Assembly: GCA_028825345.1 (NCBI GenBank)
Contig: JAPKAJ010000015.1
Location: forward strand, 1 to 18,233
Length of the DNA: 18,233 nt
Origin: Arenicellales bacterium
GTDB taxonomy: Bacteria; Pseudomonadota; Gammaproteobacteria; Arenicellales; UBA868
Direction of reading: 5' to 3'
Made by a program: the position numbers and the translations under genes
Shown here: positions 14,525-18,233 of the stretch, one piece after another
Numbering within the stretch: the stretch's first letter is position 1
Layout: each line of letters begins with the position of its first letter
Notes under the pieces: generated by a model
Databases searched by the model: none
The model's input: the letters and a program-made list of their open reading frames with translations, nothing else
What the model was told of the DNA's origin: nothing

Positions 14525-15727
14525 TCAGGGTCGGTCGGTAATGATGGAGGTGGCATCCGGTCGGTTTTCAAGCCCGGGCAGAAGCTCAGTGCCAAGGCCC
14601 GGGCCAGAGGGTGGCAGAATCCAGCCATTCTCGATTGTGGGTATGACGGTGACCAACTCCTTATACCAGCCGTCGTAGAACGCCCGGACTGATTCCTGGA
14701 TCAAGGCGTTCGTTATATTCATCGACAGATGCACCGCAGCCATGAATGCCACCGGCCCGGTGCAGTCATGCGGCGCAACCGGGAGATGATAGGTTTCACC
14801 GAGGGATGCGATTTTCTTTGCTTCAGTCAGTCCGCCGCACCAGACGATGTCTGGCATCAGGATGGCGGGCGCACCACTTTCAATCAAGTCGCGGTAACCC
14901 GATCGCCCTGCAACTGTTTCGCTGGCGCAAACGGGCACCCGCGTGGCTTTAGCGAAACGCACTAGCGCTGGAAGACTGTCCATTCGAACAGGATCTTCGT
15001 ACCAGTAGGGGTTGAATGGTTCGAGTGCCTTGGCGATCTGCAGCGCGGCCGGAAGCCGCCAAAGGGAATGGAGTTCGACCATGATATCCATCTGCTCGCC
15101 TACCGCTTGACGGATCTTTCTAAAGGGGTCGAGACATCGGTCCAGCGATTCGTTTGAAATGTAGTAGCCATCGCTGCTTTTGGCTGCGTGGTCGAATGGC
15201 CAGATTTTCATTCCAGTAATGCCTTGTTCGATCAAGCTGAGGGCTAACTCGTCAGCCCGATTAATGAAAGCGTCAAGATCCTCATAAGGCCCTTCAGGAG
15301 AACCGTCAAGGCCCCAGTCAGATGTGTCCCAGTCCGGGCGATTTCGTACATATCGATAACCGGCACAAGTGTTGTAGGTGCGGATCTTGTCCCGAGCTAA
15401 GCCCCCGAGCAGCTGAAACACAGGTTGCCCAACCGCTTTCCCGAAAAGATCCCAAAGGGCAACATCGATTGCTGAACGTCCGCGGGTTTCTACACCAGTA
15501 CCCGAAAAGCCCACGTATGGCACAAGATCCAGAGCGATTCGTTCGATCTGTAGCGGATCTCGTCCAATTAATTTTGGAGCGGCGGTCTCGTGGATGAAGG
15601 CTTCCACCGCCTTGGCCCCGAAAAAGGTCTCGCCGAGGCCGCTGATACCTTCATCGGTGTGGACTTTGACCCACAGAATATTGGAAAATTCATCGAGCCG
15701 AAGCGTCTGAATCGCCGTGATCTTCAT
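14525..15727 (-). CDS. Enolase-superfamily acid-sugar dehydratase (mandelate racemase/MLE family)
   Basis: A 400-residue member of the mandelate racemase/muconate-lactonizing enzyme family, expected to remove water from a sugar-acid-like substrate to give a 2-keto-3-deoxy acid. Start ATG 15727 is chosen because the capping domain then begins MKITAIQTLRL; an upstream start at 15853 would add 42 unrelated residues and overlap the GST gene. Mg ligands are E218 (MVELHS), E244 (YEDP) and E270 (ASETV). H220 next to the first ligand and H320 in APHDCTGP with D293 resemble galactonate/mannonate-dehydratase-type members rather than the K-x-K racemases; K174 is in GMKIWP. GST lies 43 bases upstream. 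Together with the HpcH/HpaI aldolase this gives a dehydratase-aldolase pair. Exact sugar acid unknown. Confidence 0.91.
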   Translation of the reverse strand: MKITAIQTLRLDEFSNILWVKVHTDEGISGLGETFFGAKAVEAFIHETAAPKLIGRDPLQIERIALDLVPYVGFSGTGVETRGRSAIDVALWDLFGKAVGQPVFQLLGGLARDKIRTYNTCAGYRYVRNRPDWDTSDWGLDGSPEGPYEDLDAFINRADELALSLIEQGITGMKIWPFDHAAKSSDGYYISNESLDRCLDPFRKIRQAVGEQMDIMVELHSLWRLPAALQIAKALEPFNPYWYEDPVRMDSLPALVRFAKATRVPVCASETVAGRSGYRDLIESGAPAILMPDIVWCGGLTEAKKIASLGETYHLPVAPHDCTGPVAFMAAVHLSMNITNALIQESVRAFYDGWYKELVTVIPTIENGWILPPSGPGLGTELLPGLENRPDATSIITDRP

Positions 15728-15770
15728 GGCGAAAATGAACGGGTGGGGTGATACGTCGAGACCTTGTGGA

Positions 15771-16412
15771 TCACTGTGTGGAACTTGGCAGCGGAATGTC
15801 GTTGACTCTCCTAGGCACGTGATAGCCCCGCTGCACTGCAGGTCGCGCAGCAATCGACAGATACCATCGGGTTACATTCGGGTATTGAGTGATATCGATT
15901 GTTTGCCACTCGAATCGTGATATCCAGGGCCAAAGAGCAATATCTGCGATCGAATACTCGCCAACCACAAATTCGCGGTCTTGCAGTTTCTTGTCGAGGA
16001 CGCTGTAGAGTCGATGTCCCTCGCTCAAGTATCGATCTTGCGCATAGGAGCTTTTCCCGGGGTTAAATTTCGTGAAGTGGTGAATTTGCCCCAACATCGG
16101 CCCGGGCCCAGCCATCTGCCACATTAACCATTCAATAGTTTCCCAGTAGAGTGATGTTTCCGTAGGAATCAATTGACCCGACTTTTTAGCCAGATAAAGC
16201 AGGATGGCGCCTGATTCCATCAGCGATTGTCCGTTTTCTGTGTCGACAATCGCTGGAATCTTGTTGTTGGGTGACAGCGCTATAAACGCGGGATTTCGTT
16301 GCTCACCTTGTGTGATATCCACCGGATGCACTGTGTAATCCCACCCCAACTCTTCCAGGGCGATAGATATTTTTCGCCCGTTTGGGGTCGACCAGGTGTA
16401 GAGCTCAATCAT
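15771..16412 (-). CDS. Glutathione S-transferase, YfcG-like (nu class)
   Basis: A 213-residue cytosolic GST. ATG 16412 is chosen since the thioredoxin-like domain then starts MIELYTWSTPNGRK; the longer frame to 16490 runs into the aldolase gene. T9 and N11 in STPNG are the glutathione-contacting residues of E. coli YfcG. SPNNKIPAI (48-56) has the cis-Pro, and ESGAILLYLA (66 onward) binds the gamma-glutamyl group. GPMLGQIHHF and EYSIADIALWPW in the helical domain match YfcG closely. YfcG reduces disulfides with two bound glutathiones; here the gene sits inside a catabolic set (34 bases after the aldolase, 43 before the dehydratase), so it may detoxify or cleave a pathway intermediate (inference). 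Confidence 0.93.
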   Translation of the reverse strand: MIELYTWSTPNGRKISIALEELGWDYTVHPVDITQGEQRNPAFIALSPNNKIPAIVDTENGQSLMESGAILLYLAKKSGQLIPTETSLYWETIEWLMWQMAGPGPMLGQIHHFTKFNPGKSSYAQDRYLSEGHRLYSVLDKKLQDREFVVGEYSIADIALWPWISRFEWQTIDITQYPNVTRWYLSIAARPAVQRGYHVPRRVNDIPLPSSTQ

Positions 16413-16446
16413 GCCAGAATCGGTTTTGCAAGTTGGGTGAGTCCGT

Positions 16447-17232
16447 TCAACCCAGCATTTCTCGAACAGTTGCGGCTTGCCGGCGGGCACTTTGCATAAG
16501 AAAAGTAATATCGTTGCCGGCGAGAATTAACCGCACACCTATTGCAACATATTTCTTCATCAATTCCGGTTCGTACACACCGCCCATCCCGGCATATTTT
16601 CCGTGATCATTACAAGCACCAACGACGCTTTGATAAGCCGCCACGATATCGGGGTGTTCCAGTTCGCCGGGGATACCCATCTCAAGCGAAAGATCGTTGG
16701 TGCCGATGAGTAGTGCGTCGATGCCGCTGATTGCGGCAATGGCCTGGGCGTTCTCGATTGCCCGGGGAGATTCCAGCATGACGACGATCAGGGTTTCACG
16801 ATTGATCGTTTCGGTGGTGTCTTTGAGCGGGTGAGTCTCAAAACCGAGGTGTGGCAGAGCACCGGTGATGGATCGATGCCCAATCGGGGGGTAGCGGCAA
16901 TTGGAGGCTATTTGCGCTGCGGTCTGCGGGTCGTCCACGTGGGGGACCACCACGCCCTGGGCTCCGCCATCCAGTACACGCGTAGCGTGATAGGGCTCGG
17001 GTCCGGGTACCCGGACGATCGGAGCGATACCGGCATCCTGGGCTGCGACACAGATCTGCACCGCCGTGTCGATATCCATGGAATTGTGCTCCATGTCTAT
17101 GAACAGCCAATCAAAGCCGGCAGTACGCATGGCCTTGGCTGTGTCGACAGTTCTTGCCTGGCGCAGGCCAACGCCGATCGCGAGCTGTCCGCGGCGAAGT
17201 TGCTCAAGGGCCTGATTATGAAGTTCTATCAT
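16447..17232 (-). CDS. HpcH/HpaI family aldolase (class II, pyruvate-type)
   Basis: A 261-residue metal-dependent aldolase that cleaves a 4-hydroxy-2-oxoacid or 2-keto-3-deoxy sugar acid to pyruvate (or similar 2-oxoacid) plus an aldehyde. All family residues are visible: H49 in FIDMEHNS (catalytic base), R74 in PIVRVPG, metal ligands E154 in VMLESPRAIEN and D180 in GTNDLS, and the GAQGVVVPHVD strand (90-100). Length is standard for HpaI and GarL types. ATG 17232 is used; no good ribosome site is seen. It lies 78 bases after the Ldh2-type gene and 34 before the GST. With the enolase-superfamily dehydratase two genes on, it gives a plausible dehydration-then-cleavage route. Confidence 0.94.
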   Translation of the reverse strand: MIELHNQALEQLRRGQLAIGVGLRQARTVDTAKAMRTAGFDWLFIDMEHNSMDIDTAVQICVAAQDAGIAPIVRVPGPEPYHATRVLDGGAQGVVVPHVDDPQTAAQIASNCRYPPIGHRSITGALPHLGFETHPLKDTTETINRETLIVVMLESPRAIENAQAIAAISGIDALLIGTNDLSLEMGIPGELEHPDIVAAYQSVVGACNDHGKYAGMGGVYEPELMKKYVAIGVRLILAGNDITFLMQSARRQAATVREMLG

Positions 17233-17310
17233 GGGGTGATGATGTCTCGTCGTTGATAATTCGGGGTCGAAGATAGTCTAGTCGGGTTGGTGCTGCGAGA
17301 ATAGCGCAGG

Positions 17311-18233
17311 TCAGGTCATACTCTGGGCGAGGGCACAAATCTTCTGATTTGCCAGCCCGACCGATGCTGCTGTATCGACAACCAGTTGCCAGCTGTTCTC
17401 ATCAATCGGAATACCCTCCACTTGGCGTTGAGCCATGTTTTCCCGTTCAGGGTCCCCTGGTATCAGCACGGGCTCTGCAGGATTCATCGGCGGAGACGAG
17501 GTGACATGTGTCACTGTGGAATCGAGCTCGGACTTAAAAAATTCCGGTTCGACAAATCGGTTGGGGTCGAGGATGACCGAGAACATATTGTTCAAAATCG
17601 TATCGTTCTGGTGATCAGTCTCGGGCCGGCAAGTGCCGCCACCACTCAAAATTCCGGCGAGCAGCTCGTTAACCAGGGCAAGCCCATAGCCCTTGTAGGC
17701 TCCAACCGGGCGCAGGGCGCCGACAGGATCCGAAAACAAGGCCTCGGGGTCCGTTGTCGGGCGCCCGTGGCCATCCAGCAATACGCCCTCGGGCAGTGTC
17801 TCTCCTTTGTTCCTTGCGACTCGTACCTTTCCATGAGCCATAACGGTAGTGGCCATATCGAGCACTAAAGGTCCTGCTGCACGAGCGCCTGGTATGGCGC
17901 AACAGTAAGGATTGGTTGTGTAGCGCGCATCAGAGCCACGGTAAGGCGCCGCGTTTCCTGGGTGCCCGATCGCGTTGACGTGGTGGATCGACACCAAGCC
18001 GGCTTGTGCGCAACGTTCTCCCCACGCGCCAATACGCCCCAGGTGAAAAGAATGCCGAATGGTGAGAGTGCACACGCCCAGCGATCGCGCACGTTCGATT
18101 CCGATATCCATAGCTTCTTGTCCGATCACTTGTCCATATCCTGACCGGCCATCAACAGTAATAATAGGGCCCTCGTCAGCGACAACTTCAGCATGTTGGT
18201 TAGGAATCAGCTCACCGGTTTTCACGCAGGCAA
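17311..18233 (-). CDS. Ldh2/malate-lactate dehydrogenase family (YlbC-type), partial at right edge
   Basis: An NAD(P)-dependent dehydrogenase of the Ldh2 family, which is unrelated to Rossmann dehydrogenases and includes malate/L-sulfolactate, ureidoglycolate, 2,3-diketogulonate and piperideine-carboxylate reductases. The frame is open to the last base; the in-frame GTG at 18225 is not the start, because Ldh2 proteins carry about 45 further N-terminal residues with the catalytic S-H-G motif, here outside the window. 307 codons are visible. Family landmarks: VDGRSGYGQVIG, IRHSFHLGRIGAW (nucleotide-site loop), and AYKGYGLALVNELLAG followed by LSGG. It leads the right-hand set, so it may oxidise a hydroxyacid before dehydration or reduce a 2-oxo product. 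Specificity not readable. Confidence 0.92.
   Translation of the reverse strand, partial: ACVKTGELIPNQHAEVVADEGPIITVDGRSGYGQVIGQEAMDIGIERARSLGVCTLTIRHSFHLGRIGAWGERCAQAGLVSIHHVNAIGHPGNAAPYRGSDARYTTNPYCCAIPGARAAGPLVLDMATTVMAHGKVRVARNKGETLPEGVLLDGHGRPTTDPEALFSDPVGALRPVGAYKGYGLALVNELLAGILSGGGTCRPETDHQNDTILNNMFSVILDPNRFVEPEFFKSELDSTVTHVTSSPPMNPAEPVLIPGDPERENMAQRQVEGIPIDENSWQLVVDTAASVGLANQKICALAQSMT

Overview
The window is about 18.2 kb of chromosome-like DNA with moderate to high GC. It is packed with catabolic enzymes and shows no rRNA, tRNA, transposase, integrase, phage gene or CRISPR array. The family mix (AceE-type single-chain E1, Lrp/AsnC regulator, YfcG-type glutathione transferase, YqjM-type old yellow enzyme, many oxidoreductases) fits a heterotrophic proteobacterium, most likely a marine or soil gammaproteobacterium. 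That placement is an inference; no taxonomic marker gene is present.

Layout, left to right. (1) 1-2784, minus strand: Gfo/Idh/MocA oxidoreductase, then a shikimate-dehydrogenase-like protein (ATGA overlap), then a 3-hydroxyisobutyrate-dehydrogenase-type reductase cut by the left edge. (2) 2785-3354: a gap holding a 36-codon membrane-protein ORF on the plus strand and GC-rich palindromes. (3) 3355-6548, minus: alpha/beta hydrolase, MFS transporter, D-2-hydroxyacid dehydrogenase, a likely uptake-hydrolysis-oxidation operon. (4) 6549-7092: a divergent control region with an 8-bp inverted repeat and a short ORF that looks like the broken start of a LacI-type regulator. (5) 7093-9802, plus: PLP aminotransferase and aldehyde dehydrogenase. 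(6) 9803-10217: convergent gap with a 5-bp tandem repeat and what looks like a small frameshifted gene on the minus strand. (7) 10218-13231: an AceE-like 2-oxoacid dehydrogenase E1 (minus) divergent from an Lrp/AsnC regulator (plus), with a clear palindrome between them. (8) 13269-18233, minus: Ldh2-type dehydrogenase (cut by the right edge), HpcH/HpaI aldolase, YfcG-like GST, mandelate-racemase/enolase-superfamily dehydratase and an old yellow enzyme.

How it may work together (inference). Block 8 has the logic of a non-phosphorylative acid-sugar-like pathway: a dehydrogenase and a dehydratase make a 2-keto-3-deoxy acid, the aldolase splits it to pyruvate (or a related 2-oxoacid) plus an aldehyde, and the aldehyde dehydrogenase of block 5 could oxidise the aldehyde. 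The E1 of block 7 could decarboxylate the resulting 2-oxoacid. Blocks 1 and 3 add an importer, an esterase/lactonase-like hydrolase and four more NAD(P)-dependent dehydrogenases. The real substrate cannot be read from the sequence. The most unusual points are: the E1 lacks the N-terminal region that docks E1 to E2, yet sits beside an Lrp-type regulator as in the mdeB/mdeR arrangement; the two dehydrogenases of block 1 have altered substrate loops; two broken or hidden small genes and one tiny membrane ORF lie in the gaps.
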